Shown: in pieces, positions 1-11,200 of the stretch
How positions within the stretch are numbered: the stretch's first letter is position 1
How the letters are laid out: every line of letters starts with the position of its first letter
NCBI GenBank assembly: GCA_031308135.1
Contig: JAHLJT010004567.1
Span: 128,659,356 to 128,723,355 of the forward strand
Direction of reading: 5' to 3'
From: Acheta domesticus
Lineage: Eukaryota > Arthropoda > Insecta > Orthoptera > Gryllidae
DNA: 64,000 nucleotides
Position numbers and translations under genes: made by a program
The notes under the pieces: model-generated
Told to the model about the DNA's origin: nothing
Database searches by the model: none
The model's input: the letters and a program-made list of their open reading frames with translations, nothing else

Positions 1-1366
1 CGCTGCTCCACGCGAGCAGCGCGCTCCTCGCAGGGCGGGAGCGAGGTTCCAGGGCGTCCGCGTAGGAACGCTCCTGGCGACGCTGCTGTCGCTGGGCGCG
101 TGGGCGTTCGTGTCGCTGCGAACGCTGAGGCCGCGGTGATTGCGACGGCAGTGGCGTAGGAGAGCGGCGGCGCGAAGGTTCGCGCTCCCATGAGGGAGAT
201 CACGACGCCTCCGACTGCGTGTCAGCCGCTCGCCTCTGCTGAATGCGGGCGCGCCTCTCGCGATCACGCTGCTGGCGCCGGTGCTGCTCCTGCTGCTCCG
301 GGTTCCTCCTGAAACAACGGCGCGTGAATTCGGGGCAATCCCGATACCTTGCGCCGTGGTTATCGCCATTGCAATTAGCGCAATGGCGCTCCTCTGCGGG
401 GGCGCTCGCTCCCAGAGGGCAATGGGCGACGTCGTGAGCGTCGCCGCATTGCCTGCAGCGCGTGCGGCGCCGGCAATTGCGTGCCACATGCCCGAAATCC
501 AGGCAATTGTGGCATTGCGTGGGCCCGCGCGGTGGTCGATACAACTCCACGCGCACGCGGAGCCCAACCTGCAAGAGCGCCCGGTGGCGCTCCGTGACCT
601 GAAGCGACGCTATGATGAGCGGCAGCACTCTGCCGCGTCGTCCCGGCCGCTGGCTGGTCATGCGCTCCAGCTTGTTCACCTGGAAACCAAGACGGGCCGG
701 GTTACTGTGGAGTTTGTCTAGCGAAAGTTCTAGCGGTATGCCACGAAGGACACACCTCAAAACTTTCGGATTTCCTGTGGAGTACGTGTGGTTCTCCACA
801 GCTGTCTCATCGAGGGCGGCGAGCGCATCCCGGTACCCCGCGTGAGAGGCGCACCGAACTCGTACGGTGTCACCGGCCACCTCCGCGGTGATTTCGGCAT
901 CACCACAGGCCGTATGCAGCCCCTCAAGGAGGCCGAAAATATCCGCCACCCCGTAGAGAAAGATGGGGGGCGGGCGGCGGCGGCGGACGAGCGTGAACTC
1001 GCCCTCCCCGTCGTCCTCGTCCTCGCCGGCTGGCGCAGGAGAGGCGGTGGCTGCGCCCGCTGTGGCGGGCGGCGTGGAGGTCGCGGCGGCGGCGCCCGCA
1101 GTGGCGGACGGCGGCGTCGGCGGTAGCGGCGTCACGGCGGCCGGTGGATCGGCGTCCCGCGCGGTGCCTGACGTGGATGGTCCCGCGTCCGCTGCAATCC
1201 TTCTGCGAACAGGAGATTGCTCCTGTAAGCAAATCCTGTCCGTGGACGGGGAACAGTGGCGTTTCACCGTTCCCCGCTGCAGCCGTTGCACGACCCTTCC
1301 GCGTCCCTCGCTTCCTCCTCCCGTAGGGGTCGAAAAAGAGAGCGCGGGAGATGCCGGCGTCGACAT
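1..1366 (-). pseudogene. ORF1 (Gag-like, three CCHC knuckles) of a non-LTR retrotransposon, cut by window edge
   Basis: The minus-strand frame from ATG at 1366 runs 388 codons to a TGA at 200-202. The N-terminal ~120 residues are Ala/Pro/Thr-rich and acidic, followed by an RRM-like middle region. Three zinc knuckles follow at about residues 285-298 (CHNCLDFGHVARNC), 304-316 (CRQCGDAHDVAHC) and 329-344 (CANC...RDC), then an Arg/Gln-rich tail. This is the standard layout of ORF1 proteins of Jockey/LOA/R1/I-type elements, which bind the element RNA and chaperone it. After the TGA the same frame stays open to base 1 (Arg/Pro-rich, ending with a SYADAL motif), so the stop is probably a recent CGA-to-TGA (CpG decay) change in a longer ORF1. 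ORF2 would lie outside the window. GC content is far above the flank. Clade is uncertain. Confidence 0.8.
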
Positions 1367-1383
1367 CTCTGCTCTTTTGAAAA

Positions 1384-1466
1384 AGCCCTGAAAAGGGCTG
1401 TTAAGTAAGATGCGCTAAAGGGGCAAGCTTGGCTTTTTTTGCTCTTATATAGCCCTTAGAAGGGCT
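1384..1466 (-). promoter_or_regulatory. Two short hairpins in the 5' leader, one with a histone-like UUUC loop
   Basis: Between the ORF1 start and the TATA-like box there are two perfect 6-bp stems with 4-base loops. On the minus strand 1399-1384 reads AGCCCT-TTTC-AGGGCT, and 1466-1451 reads AGCCCT-TCTA-AGGGCT. The first matches the geometry (6-bp stem, UUUC loop) of the metazoan histone mRNA 3' stem-loop, but the usual flanking A-rich and ACCC bases are not there. The role is unknown. It may be a leader structure of the retroelement or a captured host fragment. Confidence 0.45.
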
Positions 1467-1534
1467 GTTTGTTCCCGCGGCGACCAGAGCTCTTCAGCGG
1501 TGCGTCCGTCCTCCGCGGCGGCCAGGTAGCGAAT

Positions 1535-1569
1535 CGGAGAACGAGAAGGTTGCTCTCGTTGCTTTTATA
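1535..1569 (-). promoter_or_regulatory. TATA-like box upstream of the minus-strand ORF1
   Basis: TATAAAA lies on the minus strand at 1569-1563, in a GC-rich context about 200 bases upstream of the ORF1 start, so a transcript would begin near 1535. Most non-LTR elements use TATA-less internal promoters, so this may be a chance match or a flanking host promoter. Confidence 0.3.
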
Positions 1570-1839
1570 CTCGCTGGGCTCGTCTGACGGAACTACGTCA
1601 CATAGCCGCATCCGCCAGCCGAATTCTAACCCCAGCTTCATTTCGGGCTTCACAACACTGGCGCCATGACAACGCGCGTCACAACCGCCACCCTAGAAGT
1701 TTCTCACCCCACCCCTGCACTGCTGGCTTTCCCCGTCTTCCAAAAATAACCCCTATTGCTCTGCGAGGCGTCAGCTCGACGCGCCCGCCGTCTCCGCTCT
1801 TTCCTGTGTGCAATTCAGAGCTTCTGAATGCACGTAATG

Positions 1840-2330
1840 AAATTAGAATTGGGCGTCACTTTCATATGACGCCACTCTGGGTTGATGGCCCCCATCTCGA
1901 TCAGGTTTTTCGTCCAGTTTCCCTGATCCTTTGAACAAATTCTGAGATGGTCCCTTGTTTTGCTTCTGGACATAAATGTAACCTCATTCTTTGCACGTCT
2001 TCTGAATTTCAGTGGGAAATGTAGTTATTCATATAATCGCCTTCCATATTGTCGCGGCAAAAAGTATTATTCTTTCATGAAAAACATGATGAGGGTTAAG
2101 GGCACAAATTTATAGCATATTTACCTTTGAAGATATAGATTATAGTATAGGAGCGAATGTTTCGTCAACAAAACTTGAAAAGAAACCGCTTTTTCTGTAT
2201 TCAAAATTCGACTAGAATATGATTTAGAATAGAGATCACAGAATTATGAAAACGTGCACAAATTTCACTTCCCCCCATAGCTCGTCACACACAGTTTTAA
2301 ACTGTTTTGACGTAAATAAATAAATAAAAA
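1840..2330 (-). repeat. Dispersed repeat, copy 1 (minus)
   Basis: The reverse complement is clearly similar to 32777-33240 and, over its end, to 34236-34365. Shared landmarks are an (ATTT)n run next to GACGT, a block with AAGAGCTATGGGG-like sequence, and the terminal string CATCTCAGNATTTG followed by AAACTGGAC and CTGATCGAGATG. No long reading frame survives. Class unknown. Confidence 0.7.
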
Positions 2331-2567
2331 TAAATTCTTGTACGCCAACTTGAATCATATTTGATACTGCTGTTGTACGTGCAGAATGATTTGTAATTTT
2401 TTGGTTTTCAGTTTCGAATCCTGTTTTCTGTGCATAAGTTTTTGTCCACTTAGATACTAAATTTGTGCCAACTTTTGTAACACCTACGTGTTTTTAAATA
2501 TGATGGTTTGGCAGTGATAAAAAATCGATCAGTTTTAAATTTTTGATCTCGTTTTTCATTTAATAAT

Positions 2568-3038
2568 TTAAATAATCTTTGGATAGCAGCAAGTTTTGAA
2601 AAATAGTGTATATTTATATTCTTCTGATTTCAACGCAGCAGCACTAACCTTTCGTTTGTCCGGAAGTTTCTATAGTTGTTTCCTCTTGGAGTTTCTTGCT
2701 TCTCTCGGAGTTTTAACTTCTTCGTCTAAAAAAGGATTTACATTTACGTTATATTTACTAGAATATTTTTCTTGGATTATTTTGGCTGTGACATTCCACA
2801 TGGTTTTAACTGTGTACTCCTTGTATTCTCCATTAGATTTTCGCATATTGCATGCCCTATCTTTTAAAATTAGAGCAATCTTCGAAGTTTCGCTTCTAAG
2901 ATATCCTCTGGCATCGCAAAACGATTCAAAAGTATTCCTCATGCATTTTTTATTCCTTAGTGAATTTTTAGGCTGGGTCTCGTGGATGTCTCGTGGATCA
3001 ATATCGTCGTTCGACGATTCGCCAAATCTTGCCGCCAT
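2568..3038 (-). pseudogene. Fragment of a KIAA1958/DUF3504-type (Crypton-derived recombinase-like) protein
   Basis: The minus-strand frame opens at ATG 3038 and gives 122 residues to a TAG at 2670-2672. The same frame then continues another 33 codons, beginning KLPDKRKVSAAALKSEEYK. The part around residues 65-115 (MRKSNGEYKEYTVKTMWNVT, then NPF...REARNSKRKQL) resembles the N-terminal region of arthropod KIAA1958-like/ZMYM-type DUF3504 proteins, which derive from Crypton tyrosine recombinases. The resemblance runs across the internal stop, so I read this as a broken or 3'-truncated copy. The catalytic tyrosine-recombinase domain is absent. The family assignment rests on pattern memory, not a search. 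Confidence 0.45.
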
Positions 3039-3480
3039 ATTTTCAATTCAACAAGAGACTGTTCTGTCATTCAGCCGGATGCAGATGTGACGAATGTCTC
3101 AAGTACTCCTGGATTATTATGCTGGCGATAAGACAAAAGTAATAAAACGCGAGGAGGATTACAGCAGCGATTGGCTCATAAACTACGAATTCTTCATATC
3201 ACATGAGTGAAATAATCACTTTAAGTGTTTAAACTAAACATGCATATTTTACTACGAAACCACTTTTAGGAATGTTCTCTTTTTATTAATGAGAATTTGG
3301 TATTAATAAACAATAACATTGAGTTTATAAAAAACATTTTTTTCCAAATTTTAAAATTCTCTAAACAGGAAGACAAAGTTACTGATGGACAAGTTCTACG
3401 AATAATTTTGCCTTTAATCGTTGTATTAAAGAGGAACAAAAAGTTACTTAATAAGGATAATTGAATATATTGTTTGTTAT
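3039..3480. other. AT-rich stretch, nothing recognised
   Basis: No convincing reading frame, repeat or RNA motif. Frames here are short and of low complexity. Confidence 0.6.
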
Positions 3481-3720
3481 TGTAACACCCGCCCCCGTAC
3501 ACACGACCACTCATCGGTGTCGGCGGTGTTAATCTCTCTCAGGGCGTGACCCGACTCACCTGTGGATTCCCGTCTGCTGCAGGTTGCCTCATGTGCTCGG
3601 CTGGAATCTATTTAGGACGCATGCGTGACTGGGCATATTCATGCACTACACAGTAAAACGCTCTTTCATGATTTCTGAGTTTAATTCACAGCAAAAAATA
3701 ATCGGGTGAAGCCCCCTACA
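3481..3720 (+). repeat. Possible solo LTR (TGTA...TACA, 240 bp)
   Basis: The segment begins TGTAACACCC and ends CCCCCTACA, giving the inverted TGTA/TACA termini usual for LTRs. The flanks are GTTAT and GTTCT, a 5-bp direct repeat with one mismatch. No internal AATAAA is seen. Without a second copy this is only a suggestion. Confidence 0.3.
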
Positions 3721-3769
3721 GTTCTTAATACTATCTTAACCTAACTTATAACTAGCTTAACTTAACAGT

Positions 3770-4700
3770 CCAACCCTTCCGGGTCATCGCACGGGCGCTC
3801 CGTTCCTCCGGGCGTCGGCATCGGTCCGGGTGTCGGGCGGCAGGGCAACGGCGCTCCCCCCGTTTCCTGGGCCGGACGGGCAGCTGGTGGCCGCGGCGGC
3901 GGTGTCGCGGCACGCGAGCAGGCGTGCGCGGCAGGCGCAGGGCTGCGCGCGGGCGGGCGCGCGCGACAGCGCAGCGGCGGCGGCGCGGCGCGTGGGCTGG
4001 CGCGGCGGCGACGACGGCGTGGCAGCGGCTGCGCGCGGGCGGGCGCGCGCGGCAGGCATTGACTGCGGCGGCGGCGGCCAGGAATCGCCACACCAAAGCG
4101 TCTTTTAGTGGCGGCCGGCCCTCAGGCCGCGTCCGAAAGCTTCTTCGTTCATTCGAGTATCGGCACTCACACGGTGTTCCGCCTCTCCCTTCGGCGGCAC
4201 CTGAGCGGGCGGTGAGGTGGCGACGATGCGTTGCCGGCGGCGATCTAGCGTCTCGCGGCGGTCGTTGCCATCGGACCCAACACCTCGGTCGTCGCTTACA
4301 TCGGAAGGTAACACTCGCGGCCGTCGCTCGTATCGGAATGGCCGAGTCTCGCGTTCGCAGCAACCTCCCTTGCTCGCGAGATCACATGTCTCACCCCCGC
4401 CTAGTGTTCGACTATTGGCGCAGCCAAACCGCGTGATGCGCGCCGTCCAATTGCCATGGGTCCATCGACGGTTGGAACCCGATTTCGAGTGGGCGTTCAC
4501 GTCACCACGATTTCCGAGAAGACGCTGGGTGCTCTGACGCAGCGCTCGGAAATACCAGAGGTGTGGCAAACGGTCTTTGAACAAAGGGAGGCGCTCCCCC
4601 CGACGGCTGGCGGCGACCCTTCGCGCACTCAGGTAGCGGAGAAACGCACATTTTCAGCCAGCTAAGTTTTCCCGGACTCCCTGTTATATAAAATATTCAT
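3770..4700. other. CpG-rich, GC-rich block without a recognisable gene
   Basis: A sharp island of high GC and CpG density with many overlapping frames rich in Arg, Ala and Pro, as expected from base composition alone. TATATAA lies on the minus strand near 4690, with a long minus-strand frame (4105-4584) downstream, so it could be a host promoter/first exon or the leader of a retroelement. No domain is visible in any frame. Confidence 0.4.
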
Positions 4701-7700
4701 CTCGCACACGCCGAAATTAGTTCGTGTGCGACCGTCCCATTACATTATGAAAATCTGATGTGTCAAGTGACTCGTGTTCAGATATGTTCTATGAATCGAC
4801 AGGCATAAAAAGTACTACTATGCCTTGGCAGAGGCCGTAATATTCAAGGTGAAAAGTGTAGAGGGTTAACTCTTAAAAAACATGGTGAGTTATTTCAGGT
4901 GAAAAAAGCACCTCCGCATTCTCAGTTGGATTAACTATGTTTGTGGCATTTTGTTGAGAAACGGTTCGTTATTGCACAGATCTTAACGATTTCTCATGTG
5001 GAAAGTACAGATGGTTGTGCTTAAAATGGGATAGAAGCTCTGAAAATATTTCTCAGCGCTGCCAAAGATTTTTTTAACGGAAGTTGTGAATTGACGGAAT
5101 TGGAGGACGTATTTCGACAGATCTGTGTCGCGCGACATTGCGATCGTGCGGCACCCTCGAAACAGGGTGCTTCCGAGGGTGCCGGATCGTGTCCGATCTC
5201 GCCAGCTGGGCATCAGAATTTCAGTGCACTCTGGTTGTAAATGATGGAAATGACCTCCCGGCTCCCGAGACTAAAACAGCTTTTCGATTCATGGAAATGG
5301 TCACAGTGATCCGATGTCTGGCTACGGTGAAACTGAAAATTAAAAACCTCTATGGATGTCTACGCTTCTGAGAACAGAAAATAAAGCATACTAATATTAC
5401 GCGCATATGCTCTTGCTTCTTTTTTTTCACCTGAAATATCTCAACGTATGCTTGTATGTAAATTGAAGGTATGTTTTGTATGTGTGCATTTTCTTTATTT
5501 GTTGAACAGTAGATATAACTCTTTTCTTTAATTGTTGCCCGAAAGCACGAAAATGAAGTGCAATGCAAGCCTTCCCATTTTGCACCAATATCAGTATGTT
5601 TTGCTCAAAACTAAAACTTAAGTGTTTCTGTACGACTATGTAAACGTGTTTGAGAAATACAATTTTTATTGCACAAATTATTTTGATCGAGCATTAAATG
5701 TTCTAGAAAAAGGGTCTTGTAGCAGCCACGGATTTTAAGTCACGAGTGATGTAGTATGTGACTTCCTCTGATAATTTGTTTATTGTGTTATATTCTTTAA
5801 CGTTTGTTTTAATTATGTTTGTAATATTGTGAAGTGAACCTTACAATAAAATTAAAAGTATGAATAATGTTATTCAATTGTTGTTTTTCAATTTTACATC
5901 CACTGCCTTACCTGATCTTCCTTAAAATAAATATTAAGAGCAGAGAATAAGCCTGCCAATGGAAGTAACCGTCAGCACTTACAAACAAATCAAGAACAAA
6001 TTAGTTTGTGGTGAAAAAAATTGACCTAAATATTTGCTAGCTGCAATTACTTCCCTTCTAATAGCTTATTTTTATCATTAATCTGATTATTAATGAAAAT
6101 GTTACTATTAAAGGCAAAAAACAACAACAAAATAAATAATTTCTTTAATGTCAGGTTGCTCTTATTCCACTCCACAAATTTATTGAGTTTAAGAATTAGA
6201 TATTACTTATAAGTATAAAAACAACTGAAAGTAATTTGTAAAATTTCACCTTTAGAGTTGCAAATACGAATTGCTTGAATTTTTAACATAAATCTTAGCA
6301 TCAGCATTGTTTTAAAATAATAATTATTTGAACAAAGATTATGTCATGATTTTAAAATGCTAATGCATTTCAAAACAAAGTTATGTAACAAAAAAAAATT
6401 ACATTTTAAAGAAAGATATGAGATACAATTAGCAATAATTCCCTAGCCCTAACATAGACAAGCTCACCAATGCTCATGCCATCCAATGCGGCTAAGTGCA
6501 AAATGAACGAAAAAAATAAACTGTTTACCCAAGAAGCATGTATTAGTTACTTTTTCGTTTACATTCTTGTCTTCAGGAATTTTTTTTATAAGTCAAAAAG
6601 ATATTAAAATCTTTTGTACTTTTGTAATATAAGTTAACATAAATTGCAATTATGTTTATAAATTTTGTAAACAATTGTGATTTTTTCAAGAAGTGCTTCA
6701 ATCATTTGTGCCGGATTTAATTATACACAACACACGTAACTATAACAAATGAATAAGATAACGACGAGTAATATTGCCATGGGTCAAACATTGCCACAAC
6801 TTCAAAAAATGTAAGTAGCACAGTCTGTATCGTAAATTTATTTGCTGTCTGAGTTCCCTTAGTTAGCTGCCTTTCTTAGAAACATTATGTACAGTAGTTT
6901 GTTGCGTTGGGTTAGAGTTGCAACCTAAAATATCCTACATGTATGGTGTAGTGCAGGCATGCTCAACGCCTTCTCCCACGGGCATTCTGCACTTGCCAGC
7001 CGATCGTCTGCCCGCATCAGTGCCGAAAGTGCAAGTGGTGGGGAGTAGGAAGCTTTGCGGGGAGGGGAGAAATCTGACGTAGTACGACGCGGCATGTAGA
7101 TCGAATGCCTGGGCGTCTAATAATGATCCATGCTGCAAAATTATATGCCCACTTGTTTAAATGGATTACGTCTAGTATTTCAAGTTACAAGGGTCATAAT
7201 TCACTGTTTACGTTCTGTGCACTACTGTACGTATATTCACCTTTGTATCCATCACAGTATGCATTTTCATTTTCTAATTTTTTAAAGAAAATAACATGCT
7301 CATTGTGACTCATAAGCAATGGCTTTAAAATATATGCTTATATATAAGAAAAAAATATTATTTAATTCTAACTAACAAAAAATTGCAATTTAATAACTGA
7401 TTGTTCACTTGGAATGTTATAATCTCCAAATCATAGCAAAATGAAAATCATGAGAGCAATCTCTCACATCCAGATTTACATAAAAATAAAATATGTTGCA
7501 ATTCCAAGAAGGGTAATGTTTAACAGCACATTTGTGACCATTTTCCCCCCACTATGAAACTGAACAAAAGAGATCAACGAGACTAACCTCTGTGATATGT
7601 TACAGACAATCCTAAGATTATCATGGGTATTGTTAAATAGAATGCAAAGGGCTTTATATTAGTATACGATGTCGTAACGACTCTGCACTCTTGTCAGAAA

Positions 7701-8711
7701 TTAGAGAGGAAAACAATCATGATTTTTTCAAGAACAATATATTTTGCTTTAATAGAACAGTTTTATTCAATTAAACGTAATGAAAAATTAGTTTATTGGT
7801 GTCATCAAACAAAAAAAGTCAGTATCTTAATTTCGTGTTTAGCACAACACTTAATTTGTGATCACATCGTAGCAAAGCGAATTACATTATAAGCCCTATA
7901 AGCAATTATAATACTTGGTGTCCAAATCTAATATGTATAATTCGTTGTAGTTTCATATTTCGCCCTGTCGTATACCGATATCAAACATTTAAAATGTAAT
8001 ACAAAAGGCAATATTAATTGAACTGTATATGACCGTCATGTTCTTGCCGATTGCTCTTTAAATTTACGTGCTATCTCTCGACTTGCGCATTCTGATTGGT
8101 GGTCCCCACTCCTAGAGTGAGTCTCATCCCCACCCTTCATCGATTTTCGCATTTGCATCCGAGTTGCCTGCGCGCAGCTCCTGACGTCAGTGAAAGTGCA
8201 AAATGCTGTGCAGGTCTGGTGTAGTGTGATGCAGCCAAATCTCGTAATCGAAACTTCGTTAATTTTGGATTGAGTTGAAATAAATGACATGGATACGTAA
8301 ATATGTCATGTTCTAGGCATGCTACGTCGTTACTTAATAACTATTCATTATAAACAAGACAAAATGTATTAATAGCATATAATACTTTCAGGGTAACAGT
8401 GCCAAACTGGTCATCTTGCCCCTATGTGAAATCCTATATCCTTTGAGAAGAAATTCTTACATTGAATTAATTGACATTGTATGAGTTTATATATCATTTC
8501 TAAAGCATATGACATAAATTGTAAACATTGATTAATTACATTTGATACAAAATTACTTTTTTTGCTGTCGTCATACTTGCACTGTAACTTTGCTACGTAT
8601 ACAAATAAAAAATACAATATGTACAGTTTGCACACGTATGACGAAGTTAAAATGCACTAACCAATGGAAAAAGTAAATTGTGAAAAATTAAGTAGGAAAA
8701 GCTACTGAACT
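4701..8711. other. AT-rich, gene-free stretch
   Basis: No supported gene. Small GC-richer patches occur at about 5100-5220, 6935-7100 and 8070-8230. The first contains an 11-bp perfect hairpin around 5150-5183 (CGGCACCCTCG paired with CGAGGGTGCCG). The rest is low-complexity A/T DNA with short chance frames. Confidence 0.6.
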
Positions 8712-8880
8712 CAGGGTTGGGCAAAATACTTGAAAAATGCATTTCAGATACAAAATACTTCGCCGAAAGTATTTTAGATACTAAATACAAAATACTTTCA
8801 TAAAAGTATTTTAGATACAATATACAAAATAGTATTTTAAAATAATTTTGAAAATACAAAATACAACCAACGGTGTTTTA
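8712..8880 (+). mobile_element. hAT-like terminus with KYF-type AAATAC repeats (left end)
   Basis: CAGGGTTGGGCAAAATAC at 8712 has the CAGNGNTGGGCAA form of many hAT terminal inverted repeats. It is followed by about 150 bp of imperfect AAATACAAAATACTTT motifs. Similar subterminal repeats recur at 10520-10700. No transposase frame survives, and no right-hand CCCAACCCTG terminus was found, so the element is incomplete or rearranged. Confidence 0.5.
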
Positions 8881-9029
8881 CACATAATAACTTCTGTCCT
8901 ATTTTTTCTCTTTTAAACAATCATTCACGTTCAAAATACACATTTAAAATCACATCACATTAAAAATTTTATTATTAAAAATATACGTATATAACATTAT
9001 TTATACAATAATGTTTCAAATGAAATTTT

Positions 9030-9413
9030 CAACCCATTTCAGATATCAGTATGGGGTCATCCATAAATTACGTGAAGCTAAAGGGGGAGGGAGGGGGTCT
9101 GAGGCAGCGTTACGCTGAGATAGCATTACATAGAGATAGTGAAGTGCGTTACAAGGGGGGGGCATTGAAAATACTCGAAATTTGCGTTATGTAATTTCCA
9201 CGGCCCCTATCATTTGTGATGTATGTTCATATTTTAAGTCTGAAAGGCATCTTGTCCATGCTAAGAAGCGAAGGAGTACAAAGATATTACCATGAGTTCT
9301 TGGGAGGTGATAGTTTGGGACAAATATTGCAGGATAGACAATTAACTAAGGTGCCTTTCAGACTTAAAGTATGAACATACATCACAAATGATATGGATAT
9401 CTGATGAATACCG
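9030..9413. repeat. Inverted repeat with arms 9208-9249 and 9352-9393
   Basis: Bases 9208-9249 match the reverse complement of 9352-9393 at 41 of 42 positions, separated by about 100 bp. If the MITE at 9053-9207 is removed, the similarity continues outward on the left (CAGATATCAGTATC against CAGATATCCATATC on the other arm). It could form a foldback structure. Confidence 0.85.
9053..9207. mobile_element. 155-bp MITE with imperfect TIRs and a TAT duplication
   Basis: It begins GGGGTCATCCATAAATTACG and ends, read from the other strand, GGGGCCGTGGAAATTACATA, with G-rich interior runs. TAT flanks both sides (9050-9052 and 9208-9210). The opposite arm of the surrounding inverted repeat shows the unoccupied site with a single TAT, which confirms both borders. 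It has no coding capacity. Superfamily is unclear. Confidence 0.7.
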
Positions 9414-10510
9414 CGGATTTTTAGGTTGTAAAATATGCATTTTAGGTGCCTGAAATAGGTTCTTTCAGCACCTGTTAGGCTTTTTAAATGGTAGAATAGC
9501 ACTAATAAAACTCGTAACATACAAGAAAACTCACTTTTTGACCATTTATTATATTTCTCAAAGATAACATAAATCAATATTACGTAGAATCAGTATTGAA
9601 CATTTTGTGATATTGCTATTTAACAAGTTTAGTAGTTAGAATTATTCCTACCGTATTTTGCCTCACAATAAATTACTAATACATTCTCCTAGTTTTCAAG
9701 AGAAAATTAATGTTTCTTATCGGTCAAGATCACTTTGCTTTCGGAGAAATTCAATCGCTTTATCTTAGAAACGGAGGCAGCTTCTCCACTAAGTCAGAAA
9801 GTAGTGGCGTGGAGACTTTTATCGCTAGATCCTTGTCCGGTACAGTCATTTCTCGCTCTCTTAAAGGTGACAAAATGAGACAAGGGGATAAAAAGGTAAA
9901 AGAGGACGAATGCAATTTAAGGTTGTTAAAAATGACTTAAAGTTAATATCATCCTTGTCTGTTGTGCCGACAAAGAAGAAAAAGGTAAAAGGAGCCATAG
10001 ACAAAAGAAGTTAGGCAAAGTAGTCTCATTTTAGGATCTTAAATGTAGAATAGGCACAAATAGGCATTAATATTAAAATAGGCTCTTTTAGGCGCTACAA
10101 AATGGACGGTTTTAGTTCAAATAAACCTAAAATGTACATACAAAGCTTCATTTAGTACAAGGTACTCAGGAAAAAAATAGATTTTTACCTAAATATACCG
10201 TAACGAAATATCAGCTCTTAAAAACACCGCAAGCGCAAGTTTTTAATCATTACACATAACCACAGGGCCACCAGGCACACACATGGGCAGCACTCGTTCT
10301 GGCATGCGGAGCCTGCTCTCCGAGAAATTGAATCGGAGCTCGCGATTTCAACCACGGTTTAAGAAATATATCTTACACCGTGATTACAGCGCTCCTCCGG
10401 CTATCTCTGGTTGAACCGACGACGGGGGGGAAACGTAATCGGAGAAACCGGAGGTCCGGCTCCACTCGTCCACATGGCGGGACCCTCTCCATTTACTTGC
10501 CCAATGAATG
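9414..10510. other. No gene; TTTTAGGC-type motifs and a small GC patch
   Basis: Around 9420-9500 and 10030-10100 there are repeated TTTTAGGTGCC / ATAGGCTCTTTTAGGC motifs. A 76-codon plus-strand frame at 9710-9940 shows no recognisable domain. A GC-richer patch lies at 10260-10500. Possibly the interior of the hAT-like element framed by 8712 and 10700. Confidence 0.4.
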
Positions 10511-10519
10511 TTTGTGACG

Positions 10520-10700
10520 GATTAATCAAAAAGTATTTTTGTATTTTGAAAATACAAAAATACTTTTTTTTTGTATTTGTAAAATACAAAAATACTTTTT
10601 GAAATAATTTTTGTATTTTGAAAATACAAAATACTATCAGAAAGTATTTTCGATACAAATACAAAATACATGTTTAAATATGTATTTTCGATACAAAACA
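10520..10700. repeat. KYF-type AAATAC/GTATTTT subterminal repeat block
   Basis: Alternating GTATTTTGAAAATACAAAAA units form several nested palindromes. Composition and motif match the block at 8712-8880, suggesting the second end of the same hAT-like element or another copy. Confidence 0.6.
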
Positions 10701-10979
10701 GTGAACGACAAAACGTCAACAGAAATAGTGTCTTCCCACGGACGTGCTCCAGAAATGTGGAGCAGGTAGATGTCAAATTGCCAACACTATACAGCACATA
10801 AGACTATACAGAGCATATTTTTGGCCTGGGCAAGTTAGTGATTTCCTGATGTCTTGTGCACCACACGTTGCAACTATTTCTATTGCACCTTCCTGAGTTC
10901 TTTTATGCTCAGGAGAACGAGTTTTACACTTTGCATATCCCCATATTCAAAGTAGGGTGTGTATGTTTAGGAATGTGTC
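10701..10979. other. Gap without gene
   Basis: No recognised feature. Confidence 0.5.
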
Positions 10980-11200
10980 GATCGCGAACGAGCTAGTTCA
11001 CTTGAAAAGAAACGGTACGATACGGAACGACCATTTAGTGAACCGTAGTTCATCTGTCACCGGTCATCGTTCGTAGTTCGCAGACAATCGATCACCATTC
11101 GTAGTTCGTCGGTCGTTGTGCATCTAGTAAAGAGATCTCAGGTCGTTCTCTTAGTTCACCGGTTATCGTTCGTCGTTCATCTTAGTTCAGATACCCCGGA
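10980..11200. repeat. GTTCG-rich motif cluster
   Basis: Many short variants of CGTTCGTAGTTCG, AGTTCACCGGTTATCG and GAACGA occur within 220 bp, after TGTCGATCGCGAACGA. The clustering resembles the subterminal repeats of some DNA transposons. There is no reading frame of interest. Confidence 0.45.

Larger units (their letters stand above)
1370..1760 (-). other. Probable 5' UTR/upstream region of the minus-strand retroelement
   Basis: GC-rich sequence between the ORF1 start and the drop to AT-rich flank near 1750. It holds the hairpins and the TATA-like box. I recognise no gene in it, and the element's exact 5' end cannot be set from one copy. Confidence 0.4.

Noticed and set aside
2596..3090. 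164-codon plus-strand frame rich in Leu, Phe and Ser
   Set aside because: It is opposite the DUF3504-like minus-strand fragment, which shows a family pattern; the plus frame does not.
3752..4584. Several long frames on both strands of the GC-rich block
   Set aside because: Composition-driven Arg/Ala/Pro frames in a CpG-rich block; no motif or homology pattern.
9710..9940. 76-codon plus-strand frame
   Set aside because: Reasonable composition but no domain, splice context or repeat relation to support a gene.
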